Source of the DNA: Lewinellaceae bacterium
GTDB taxonomy: Bacteria > Bacteroidota > Bacteroidia > Chitinophagales > Saprospiraceae
DNA: 64,000 nucleotides
Assembly: GCA_020636135.1 (NCBI GenBank)
Contig: JACJYK010000001.1
Coordinates: forward strand, 186,001-250,000
Reading direction: 5' to 3'
The position numbers and the translations under genes are program-made. Positions 8,954-17,695 of the stretch are shown one piece after another. Each line of letters opens with the position of its first letter. The first letter of the stretch is position 1. The notes below the pieces were generated by a model. It ran no database searches. It saw only the letters and a list, made by a program, of their open reading frames with translations, and was not told the origin of the DNA.

Positions 8954-11900
8954 TTATTGTTTGACAAAACGCAGTGATCCCAGGTTTTTACCACCTAGGA
9001 CAAAGTTCACATAGTAGGAACCCTGTGGTAATTTCGAGGCATCAACCGTCAGATCGTTACTTCCGTATCCGGTCTGCGTACGGGTGGATGAAACTTCCAT
9101 ACCCTGGGCATTAAATACACGGACCAATAATGATTGATTGGTCGTGAAATGATGACGTATTTGCAATGAACTGGTTGTCGGGTTCGGATACACCAATTCG
9201 ATGTATTTGTTCAGCACCGCATTGTAACTTGGAACCGAAGTGGTTCCATTAGCATACAGGCTGGCAATTTCTTCACCGGTCAGAGCTTTATTGTAAAGCT
9301 TTACCTCATCCAGCGCGCCCTGGAAATATTGACCACCCTCGATGGGGTTGCTGCCCATACAAAAAGGACGTGCCGTGCTGTTCAGCGTTCCTGCAGCTGC
9401 TTTGCGATTCACTTCCTGACCGTCGATGTAGATGATGTCATCTGTACCATCATGTACCATGGTCACAAACCACCAGTAGCCAAGGATCAGTTCGTTGCCG
9501 TCCTTGCTGTCCATGTCTGAAATGGAATTATCAAACTGGGCATTCTTGCTATTCGTCGTCCAGACGATACGCAGGTGTTGTGGCAATGAAATTTTCCAGC
9601 GTTGATCCCAATGGCCGAAATCCAAAACGTAAGCTTCCGCATCGGCAAAATTCTGACCGTCTACGCGGATCCAGAAACTTACCGTTGAATAGTCGGATAA
9701 AAGCTGAACGGCATTGGCAGCGAGAACAGAATCCTGGTCGCCGTCAAAGACGATCGCCTGCCCGCCTGCCCGCAACCGGTCGGTAACGGTCTGGAAGGTC
9801 GGGTTACCACCGATCACACCATGATTGGCATAAGGTGTTGCATCATCGGCATTTCCTTCAAAAGGATAATAGGCTACCAGACCATCTTCTCCGGTATCGA
9901 ATTCAGCAGTGGTGCTCACGGTCAATTCAGCTACCTCCGAGGTATTGCCGGCCAGGTCGAAAGCATATACTTCAAAGAAATAAGGTGTTTCCGCATCCAG
10001 GTCACCGACCAGGATAGAAGTCTTACTTGCGCCAACGGTGTCCACCAGGGTCCCGTCAACAAATACGACGTATCCTGCTACGGCACGGTTGTCAGTAGAA
10101 GTTTCCCAGGAAAGCAATACGGAATGAGCTCCGGGATTACCCGCCAGGTTGCCTGGCTTGGAGGGAGCGATGGTATCCGGTGCTGCTTCCTGTCCGGTGG
10201 TGGCAATGACCGTACTCATCACGGATTCATTTCCGGCAGCATCTACGGCAGTTACACCAAAAGTGAAGGTGGTAAGCTGAGGTAAATCCGTCAGGGTCAT
10301 ACCGGGTGAAGGCACTGTACCCATTTTCACACTGTCACGGAATACATTGTAGCCAGTCACCCCTACATTGTCGGTCGAAGGACTCCAGGTCAGTAGAACG
10401 GTCGTATTTTGCACACCTGCAACCAGATCCAGCGGGGCTGAGGGTGCAATAGAGTCGGTCACTTCCGGTGCTGCCGACTGGGCTGCATATAAAGCGGCAA
10501 CCTCATCGTCGGTCAGAGCGATGCTGTAAATCTGGATGTCATCCAGGGAACCATTGAAATAGGACCCACCATCGATCGGGTTGTAGCCGATACCCAAAGG
10601 ATACGTGGTGGTGTTCAGATTGCCTGTGACATCTTTTTCATTGGCCTTGGTACCATTGATAAATATCTTGTCCTTAGCGCCATCATGCACCATGACCACC
10701 TGATACCAGCTGCCAGGGACGAGTTCATTACCGTCACCGGAATCCATGTCGGAGATACCACTTTCGTTATTGGTCGTCCAGACCGGCTTGCCATGTGCAG
10801 GCAATGAAATTTTCCATCTTTCCTGCCATCCGCCGAAACTAAGCAGGAATGCTTCACCCTGTTCCGGGAGGGCCTTGGCATTGATCCAGAAACTGACGGT
10901 GGCCAGGTCGGAATTCAATTGCGGTGAATTGGCAGCGGTAACTTCGCTGGAAGCACCATCGAAAACGAGGGAATGGTTGGAACGGTTGAACCGGTCCTTT
11001 CCAAACTGCGCCCCACTGATGGTGGCTGGATTGGCATAGACGGAAGCATCTTTGCCGGAACCATTGAAGCCGTAATCAGCAACGAGGGTGTCTGAATAGG
11101 TCGGCTCAACGGACTGCATGCCATATAAAGCGGCAATTTCTTCTGCGGTCAGTGCCCGGTTGAACAGTTGGATGTCATCCAGCGCGCCATTGAAATAGTT
11201 GCCGCCATCGATGGGATTGAAACCTACGCCGAAAGGATATTTCGTAGCATTCAGGTTGCCGGCGACATCTTTTTCATTCGCCAGCGTACCGTTCATGTAG
11301 ATCAGGTCTTTGGTACCGTCATGGACCATGGCCACATGGGTCCATGTTCCCGGGACCAATGCATTGCCGTCACCGGCGTCCATATCGGAGATACCATTTT
11401 CATAGTTGGTTGTGAATACCGGTTTGCCGTGGGAAGGCAGCGATATTTTCCAGCGCTCCTGCCAGCCACCATTGGAGAGCAGGTAGGCTTCACCCTGTGC
11501 CGGTAGCTCAGTGACATTGACCCAGAAACTTACAGTGGCGGTGGGAGAATTCAGTGCCGGAGAATTAGCCGCAGTCATGCTGGAGCCAATACCATCAAAT
11601 GCATAGGCATGGCCTCCATAATTGAAGCGGTCAGCAGTCAGGGAAGCACCGTCATTGGTCAGATCGTTGGCATATTGCGAACCATCGGCGGTATTTCCGG
11701 TGAAGTTATACTGAGCCACCAGATCGGCATCGGTAGCCGGGTTGGTGGACATCGCTGTATACAGATCCTGGATAGCAGTGTCGCTTAATGCATAGTTGTA
11801 GATCTGGATATCGTCAATCGCTCCATCGAAGTAATTACCGCCATCGATGGGATTGTATCCGATGCCCAGATCGTAGGTCGTCGGGTTAAGATCCCCGGTG

Positions 11901-13066
11901 ACATCTTTGCTGTTGGCCAGTGCACCATTGACATAGATTTGGTCCTGGCTGCCGTTGTGAACAAAGGCAAGCTGGGTCCACACGCCCGGCACGAGTTCAT
12001 GGCCGTCACCGGCATCCATATCGGAAATGCCGGATGTCTCATTCGTCGTCCACACGGCCTTGCCATGTGACGGGAGGGAGATCTTCCAGCGTTCCTGCCA
12101 TCCACCGAAAGACATCAGGTAAGCTTCACCCTGTTCGGGAAGTGCGTTGGCTTTTACCCAGAATGTCACCGTAGTGGTACCGCCATTAAGAGCGGAGCTG
12201 TTGGACGCCGTTACGGTGGAAGATGTACCATTGAAGGCTAATGCTTTCGATCCGAATCCAAACCGGTTGGTGGTTGGCGTGGTTGCGTTCATCTGGCCAT
12301 GGTTGGCATAGGATGTAGCGTCAAGTGCATTGCCGTCAAAAGGATAATTGGCGACCATACCCGGTTCAAACGTAGGTGCCGTGCTCTGCTGGGCATAGAG
12401 ATCTGCTACCTGCTCAGCAGTCATGGCTGCGTCAAAAAGCATGACTTCGTCCAGACTGCCATCAAAGTACAGGCTGCCACCGATCGGGTCAAAGCCCATA
12501 CCCAGTGGATACTGGGTGGCATTAAGTGTGCCGGTGACGGCTTTTGTATTGGCCATGGCACCATCCAGATAGATGACATCATTGGCTCCGTCATGGGTCA
12601 TCACCACCTGATGCCACTCGCCCAGGATAAGTTCATTACCGTCGCCCGAGTCCATATCGGAAATTCCATCCGATGAATTGGTGGTAAACACGGGTTTCCC
12701 GTGGGCTGGAAGCGATATTTTCCAACGCTCTTGCCATCCACCGTGGGAAAGCAGAAATACTTCACCTTGTTCCGGCAGGCTATTGACCTTCACCCAGAAG
12801 CTGATGGTGGTGTAACCGGATTGTAAAAGATCGGAATTAGGAGCTACCAGCGCACTCTTACCATCAAAGGCAAAAGCCTGGCGGGCAACACCAAAGCGAT
12901 CCTGAGTCAGGATGGCACCACGGATCATGGCATCGTTGCCATTGCCCGAGGCATCCTGTGCTGATCCACTGAATGGATAGGCAGCTACAATGTTTTGACC
13001 ATATATCCCACTGGATAAACCCAGAAATGACAGCAGGAAAATGGCAAGGAGGTTGATAAATTTCAT
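8954..13066 (-). CDS. Secreted five-LamG, two-fibronectin-III protein with T9SS sorting domain
   Basis: The 1370-residue protein has a signal peptide (residues 1-23), LamG/concanavalin-like domains at about 25-226, 238-438, 447-650, 660-864 and 1062-1272, two fibronectin type III domains at about 872-958 and 964-1054, and a T9SS type A sorting domain from about 1290 (VYPNP to the end). All LamG units share W(Q/D)xRWKISLPxH and an ISDMDxxDGxEL loop. The first four are very alike even at DNA level (unit about 630 bases). It is probably a cell-surface or released glycan-binding scaffold for the locus. No catalytic domain is visible. Adhesion is an alternative role. Confidence 0.88.
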   Translation of the reverse strand: MKFINLLAIFLLSFLGLSSGIYGQNIVAAYPFSGSAQDASGNGNDAMIRGAILTQDRFGVARQAFAFDGKSALVAPNSDLLQSGYTTISFWVKVNSLPEQGEVFLLSHGGWQERWKISLPAHGKPVFTTNSSDGISDMDSGDGNELILGEWHQVVMTHDGANDVIYLDGAMANTKAVTGTLNATQYPLGMGFDPIGGSLYFDGSLDEVMLFDAAMTAEQVADLYAQQSTAPTFEPGMVANYPFDGNALDATSYANHGQMNATTPTTNRFGFGSKALAFNGTSSTVTASNSSALNGGTTTVTFWVKANALPEQGEAYLMSFGGWQERWKISLPSHGKAVWTTNETSGISDMDAGDGHELVPGVWTQLAFVHNGSQDQIYVNGALANSKDVTGDLNPTTYDLGIGYNPIDGGNYFDGAIDDIQIYNYALSDTAIQDLYTAMSTNPATDADLVAQYNFTGNTADGSQYANDLTNDGASLTADRFNYGGHAYAFDGIGSSMTAANSPALNSPTATVSFWVNVTELPAQGEAYLLSNGGWQERWKISLPSHGKPVFTTNYENGISDMDAGDGNALVPGTWTHVAMVHDGTKDLIYMNGTLANEKDVAGNLNATKYPFGVGFNPIDGGNYFNGALDDIQLFNRALTAEEIAALYGMQSVEPTYSDTLVADYGFNGSGKDASVYANPATISGAQFGKDRFNRSNHSLVFDGASSEVTAANSPQLNSDLATVSFWINAKALPEQGEAFLLSFGGWQERWKISLPAHGKPVWTTNNESGISDMDSGDGNELVPGSWYQVVMVHDGAKDKIFINGTKANEKDVTGNLNTTTYPLGIGYNPIDGGSYFNGSLDDIQIYSIALTDDEVAALYAAQSAAPEVTDSIAPSAPLDLVAGVQNTTVLLTWSPSTDNVGVTGYNVFRDSVKMGTVPSPGMTLTDLPQLTTFTFGVTAVDAAGNESVMSTVIATTGQEAAPDTIAPSKPGNLAGNPGAHSVLLSWETSTDNRAVAGYVVFVDGTLVDTVGASKTSILVGDLDAETPYFFEVYAFDLAGNTSEVAELTVSTTAEFDTGEDGLVAYYPFEGNADDATPYANHGVIGGNPTFQTVTDRLRAGGQAIVFDGDQDSVLAANAVQLLSDYSTVSFWIRVDGQNFADAEAYVLDFGHWDQRWKISLPQHLRIVWTTNSKNAQFDNSISDMDSKDGNELILGYWWFVTMVHDGTDDIIYIDGQEVNRKAAAGTLNSTARPFCMGSNPIEGGQYFQGALDEVKLYNKALTGEEIASLYANGTTSVPSYNAVLNKYIELVYPNPTTSSLQIRHHFTTNQSLLVRVFNAQGMEVSSTRTQTGYGSNDLTVDASKLPQGSYYVNFVLGGKNLGSLRFVKQ

Positions 13067-13142
13067 AACTCAATGTTTTCGGTTAGAGAAATGCATGCGA
13101 AACGGATCAATTTTATGTTGAATACAAATGATCTTCGGATTT

Positions 13143-16100
13143 TCATTTTTTAAATAAGGTTGTTCGGTAATGAATTCTGGTATTTCCCAGTTCCAGTAAA
13201 TAAATTCCCTGAGATAGGGTGGCAACGGATACCGATTCTTCAACTGAAGCTTGCTGCCATTGATGGTCCAGGACCATTCTGCCCATCAGGTCGTATCCCC
13301 GCATCCGGCAGGGTTTTCCCAGGAATGCCTCAGGGATGCGGACACGGATGGAGGTAGCGGAAGGATTCGGATAAATGGCCAGGTCCATGGCAGCCTGGTA
13401 ATCGGACCGGTGCGTGGTTGTCAATGCAATCACCTGTGTGGGTACCAGCGCGGTGTCCCAAAGTTTGACCTCATCAAGTACACCTTCAAAATTATAGTTG
13501 GCATTGTCCGGCAACATCTGCCCCATCAGAATAGGCAGATTCGTGGGGTTGATGTCTCCGGTAAAAGGCAAAAAGGACTCCAGATGACCATTCAGGTAGA
13601 GCATCATATACGCTCCGTCATAGGTGGCGGTAACCTGGTAAAATGAATCCGTGACAAAGCTGGTTGGTGTATCGAGATCACGAATGCGTCCATCGCTGGC
13701 GTGGATGGTCCAGCGAATCTTGCCTTCCGGTATGATCGATACTTTCCACCGGCTTTGCCAGCTGCCATGTGAGACGATGAACCGCTCCTTTTCACCAACG
13801 GCGTCAGCCTTAAACCAAAAGCTTAAGGTGATGGCAGTCGTAAACTCCAGTCGCTGATCATCCGGGACGCGAATGAAATCGTTTATACCATCGAAAAGGA
13901 AGGCTTGTGATGGCTGGCCAAGCCGGTCATTGGTGGGACGTGCCCCGGAAGGTACGCCATGAAAACCATTGCCACTGGCATCCTGGGTGTTTCCCGTAAA
14001 GGGGTAATAAGCCAACAAAGAAGGCACCGGCCCTTCAGCAAAATCTCTAACCAGGATATCCACCGACGCCGTGGTCATTTCACCACGGCCATCATCCACT
14101 TGTACCTGGATTTGATAAATGCCTTCACCCGGGGGGGCGGTCCAGATGATCTGATCCCCAGAACCATCTATTGCTCCGGCATTTGTAGTCCAGGTAAACA
14201 ATAATGTATCACCGTTAGGGTCCGATGCCTTACAGAGAATGTTGAGGTCCTGTCCAGGACCTATATACTTTTGAGCAGGTTGTATCGCTTGAATGACGGG
14301 AGCGCGGTTGACCTCCGGGACGACCGTTATTTCGAGGGATGCTGTATCCGTCAATCCATCGTTATCGGTAACCATCCACTGGATACGGTAATTACCGGGA
14401 TCCTGTGGAGCTACCCAGACAGCTGTCGTGTCCTGGGGTAGCAGTTCACCCTGATCTGCCTGCCAGGTGTATTCCAATATTCCGAAATCCGGATCTGTTG
14501 CTTTACCATAAATGATCACTGAATCGCCGAGTTCAACGGTTGTTGACGATGTAGCGAGCGCCTGGATACGTGGTGCTAAAGGTTGTGGTGCATTGGATGG
14601 CAGGTAATCGACGACCAGGTCATTCAGCACCATTCGATTCTCTACCTGCTCCATGGTTCCGGAAGCAGGCAGGAGAGCAACCAAGGTTGCTTCACCGGCC
14701 GGAATGGTTACTTCCAGCGAGCTGGCCGCGCCTTCCGAAAGAAAAGATTCACGGAGGAGATCATATACGCGTACTGAGGTATCCGGTAACGTGACTACTA
14801 CCGATTTAGGTGTATCATAAGGATTGAAATAGAGATACATTGGATAACCGTCACTATAGAAGTCGGTCTTGCGGACATCGATACGTAGAATACCATCGAC
14901 ATTGGTTTTAGCAAGGATGCCACCCAGGTAGCCGATGGAGGATGACCCGTATAAGGCCAGGTTGGTAGCTGCCCATCCTCCCCTTACGGCATCACCGGTG
15001 GAGAAGGGACTGGCACCATTCCATACTTCGCGCAAAGCTTCGTGGCCGACGACTTTCATCGGGTCATACTGCGCACTCCACTCCGCCCCATCCTGGAGCG
15101 AGGCAGGCAAGAATCCAGGATAATAAAGCCGGGTTGCATTGGCCAGGTTCAGGATCCATTTGCCGATCGCCCGGGCATAGCGTTTATCATAACGAACCAA
15201 TGGAGCCAGGGCAGCAGCCTGATGTAAGCCATTCATCAAAAATGCATAATCATTGCCATTGTCATTGGCCTCTCCAATCAGTCCGGAGACGTCAAATCCG
15301 TTCCAGCGGCCTACAATGGTGCCCCAACCGCGCAATGCGCCGCGGTCAAAGATCCAGTTGATCATTTTTTCGAGGTCATAGTGGGTATGCAGCTCGGCGT
15401 TCATCTTAGCTGCGGTATAGGCCCCGTAGGGCAACTGCAACTCGTAGGATGGATTATTGGGCCATTGATCCAGAAATTCGATACACCATTCGGCAGCCTC
15501 CAGATAGCGTTTTTCACCTGTTACCTTATACGCATGGTAGAGGAGCCAGGCATAAGTGCCGGCAGATTCAGGTTCAGGGACGCTCTCCGAATTGGGCGTA
15601 CCGGTGGCGAAGTCAAATGCACGGTAGTTGAAAAAAGCCGGCTGCCAGGGCGTATCGGAGCCGCCCAGGGCGCGGGCAGATCCGGCAAAGGCATCTGCAA
15701 CAGCGGTGAATTGTTCATCCGCATGTCCCATGGGTCCGTAAAGATCGTAAAGCTGGTAGAAGTAGATATTGGGCATCACATCATACCACCAGTCGTTTCC
15801 GCTGGAGGTCTTGGGCGCATTAAGGTAAATATTTTGGCCATTGGTCTTGTTGAAGTAATTCTGACTCCACAGCACCCAGTTGTTGCCGTTCTGGTTTGAT
15901 TTGTCGATGCCAGCCAGGGTTGCTCCAACGATGGAAGGAAGCACATTGATGGCCTCACCTCCTTTTGGGTTATTGCTCCCTACATAACTGGGCAGCCCGA
16001 AAACGGGCAGTTCCGGATAATTGGGCCCGGAAGTTTCTTTATAGAGCAATGGAAGATAGTCGCCGGTAAGATCAGGATTATAAACAAAGCCATCGTAATC

Positions 16101-16244
16101 TTTGGCCACCTGGTACCAGTCCCGGACATTGAAGGGGGTAGGCAGATTAGGCATTTGATCGATACGCGGGATATCGATCTGACCCGATTGGGCATTGACC
16201 GAACCGGAGAATAAAATAGCTGCTATGAGGCCTTTTAACTTCAT
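13143..16244 (-). CDS. Secreted alpha-toroid-like enzyme candidate with PKD-like, LamG and T9SS domains
   Basis: From the ATG at 16244 the protein has 1033 residues: signal peptide to about residue 18, an N-terminal ~550-residue domain paralogous to the lipoprotein at 4757-6505, two PKD/Ig-like domains at about 560-650 and 655-740, a LamG domain at about 750-950 containing SWQSRWKVS, and a T9SS tail (YPNPSATSIRV onward). An in-frame TTG one codon upstream was not chosen, because the ATG overlaps the susD stop as TGATG, a translational-coupling arrangement. Its place right after susCD suggests a surface endo-acting glycan-cleaving enzyme. I cannot assign it to a named glycoside hydrolase or lyase family. 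Confidence 0.82.
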   Translation of the reverse strand: MKLKGLIAAILFSGSVNAQSGQIDIPRIDQMPNLPTPFNVRDWYQVAKDYDGFVYNPDLTGDYLPLLYKETSGPNYPELPVFGLPSYVGSNNPKGGEAINVLPSIVGATLAGIDKSNQNGNNWVLWSQNYFNKTNGQNIYLNAPKTSSGNDWWYDVMPNIYFYQLYDLYGPMGHADEQFTAVADAFAGSARALGGSDTPWQPAFFNYRAFDFATGTPNSESVPEPESAGTYAWLLYHAYKVTGEKRYLEAAEWCIEFLDQWPNNPSYELQLPYGAYTAAKMNAELHTHYDLEKMINWIFDRGALRGWGTIVGRWNGFDVSGLIGEANDNGNDYAFLMNGLHQAAALAPLVRYDKRYARAIGKWILNLANATRLYYPGFLPASLQDGAEWSAQYDPMKVVGHEALREVWNGASPFSTGDAVRGGWAATNLALYGSSSIGYLGGILAKTNVDGILRIDVRKTDFYSDGYPMYLYFNPYDTPKSVVVTLPDTSVRVYDLLRESFLSEGAASSLEVTIPAGEATLVALLPASGTMEQVENRMVLNDLVVDYLPSNAPQPLAPRIQALATSSTTVELGDSVIIYGKATDPDFGILEYTWQADQGELLPQDTTAVWVAPQDPGNYRIQWMVTDNDGLTDTASLEITVVPEVNRAPVIQAIQPAQKYIGPGQDLNILCKASDPNGDTLLFTWTTNAGAIDGSGDQIIWTAPPGEGIYQIQVQVDDGRGEMTTASVDILVRDFAEGPVPSLLAYYPFTGNTQDASGNGFHGVPSGARPTNDRLGQPSQAFLFDGINDFIRVPDDQRLEFTTAITLSFWFKADAVGEKERFIVSHGSWQSRWKVSIIPEGKIRWTIHASDGRIRDLDTPTSFVTDSFYQVTATYDGAYMMLYLNGHLESFLPFTGDINPTNLPILMGQMLPDNANYNFEGVLDEVKLWDTALVPTQVIALTTTHRSDYQAAMDLAIYPNPSATSIRVRIPEAFLGKPCRMRGYDLMGRMVLDHQWQQASVEESVSVATLSQGIYLLELGNTRIHYRTTLFKK

Positions 16245-17683
16245 CAATAACCGGGATTTTGGGTCAACATCGGGTTCAGATCCAGCTCGGTTTGGGGTAT
16301 GGGGAAATATTCGTGTTTGCCCGGGATAAAGTCGGGAATTTCCTGGGACGCCAGCCCCCAGCGTACCAGGTCAAAGAAGTGATGCATCTCAAAACCCAGT
16401 TCAACCAGCCGTTCGTGGCGGATGGCCTGCATGACCTCGGACTGCGTACCTGCGGTAACAGGCGGCAGGGCCGTTTCCGGATTGGCAGCCTGTGCCCGGG
16501 CGCGGGCGCGGACCTGTTCAAGGGCGGCTAAAGCTTCCGGTAATTGGTTTAGTTGTGCATGGGCTTCAGCCTTCCAGAGCAATACCTCTGCATAGCGGAT
16601 TGCAGTGTAATTGATATCTCCATCCGCTTTTTGGGTCACTTCCTGAGCGGACTGGAGGTATTTCCGGGGACTGTACCCCGTCGAAGAAAAGGAGGGAAAA
16701 TAGGTGACACCGAAATAATCATCCCGTGTCATGGCTACGGTGAATTTAAGACGCGGGTCACCGGGTTCAAATTCATTGACATACTCCTGGGTGACTTCAC
16801 AGAATCCGTATCCGTCACTGATTTTTTTAGAACACCACCACTGGTTAAGGGAGTTGCCGACGCCCAATTCGAGGTTATCGTGCTGAATTTCCCAGACGGA
16901 TTCGGAGTTATTTTGGGTTAATTTCCGGAAGTTATCCTCGTAGTCCGGCATCAATGCGTAAATGCCCAAAGCATCCAATTGCTGAATGTGGCTTAGGACT
17001 CCATTCCAGTCTTCCAAATACAAATCTGCCTTGGCTGCCAGACCTAATGCGGCGCCCCTGGTGACGCGGCCGGTGGCGCTGGCGGGGTAGCTTTCGGGAA
17101 GCCACTGAGCGGCCTGATCACAATCTTTGACGATCTGTTGCCAGATAAGTTTCTTGTCATCACGGGGTATGCGCAAATCTTCCGGATCTTTGATTTCGGT
17201 GAGAAGAGGTACGTCACCAAATACCTGGGTCAGCAGGAAATGGTAATAGGAGCGCAGGAAGAGTGCTTCTCCTTTGATCCGGTTCTTCAGTGATGCATCC
17301 ATATCGATGCTTTCGATACGATCCAATACCAGGTTGCTCTGGGTGATGCCGATGTAGTTGAGTTTCCAGAAGTCATTAAATTCCTGCGTACGGGGGGTAT
17401 AATTCAGGAAATCCATTTCCACCAGCCCCGGACGGGACCCATCTCCGCCCACGACAGCTATAGAAGTAGGCAGGATACCAAAAGCCCAGTAGAAATTGTT
17501 GTTGGCGCTGTTAAAAAGGAGGGGTTGATAGGCGGCATTGATGCCCTGGATGGCATCATCGGCCGTTTTGAAGAACGACCCTGCATCCAGGCGGCCAATG
17601 GGTGGCTTATCCAATACCTTGGTACAGGAGCTTGCCATCAGCACCATTCCGCAGACCAATATTTTTATGCTGTTACTTCTCAT
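16244..17683 (-). CDS. susD: SusD/RagB-type outer membrane glycan-binding lipoprotein
   Basis: The 479-residue product has a lipoprotein signal with Cys20 (MASSCTKVLDKPP), followed by the N-terminal TPR-like SusD part and the C-terminal RagB/SusD part. Typical marks are LILxRY-like helices (SNLVLDRIESIDMDASLKN), the RGAALGLAAKADLYL segment, IRYAEVLLWKAEAHAQLNQ, and IRHERLVELGFEMHHFFDLVRWG near the C-terminus. It caps the SusC channel on the cell surface and holds the oligosaccharide. It starts 12 bases after susC and overlaps the next gene by one base. Confidence 0.96.
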   Translation of the reverse strand: MRSNSIKILVCGMVLMASSCTKVLDKPPIGRLDAGSFFKTADDAIQGINAAYQPLLFNSANNNFYWAFGILPTSIAVVGGDGSRPGLVEMDFLNYTPRTQEFNDFWKLNYIGITQSNLVLDRIESIDMDASLKNRIKGEALFLRSYYHFLLTQVFGDVPLLTEIKDPEDLRIPRDDKKLIWQQIVKDCDQAAQWLPESYPASATGRVTRGAALGLAAKADLYLEDWNGVLSHIQQLDALGIYALMPDYEDNFRKLTQNNSESVWEIQHDNLELGVGNSLNQWWCSKKISDGYGFCEVTQEYVNEFEPGDPRLKFTVAMTRDDYFGVTYFPSFSSTGYSPRKYLQSAQEVTQKADGDINYTAIRYAEVLLWKAEAHAQLNQLPEALAALEQVRARARAQAANPETALPPVTAGTQSEVMQAIRHERLVELGFEMHHFFDLVRWGLASQEIPDFIPGKHEYFPIPQTELDLNPMLTQNPGY

Positions 17684-17695
17684 GGTGTCTTCGTT

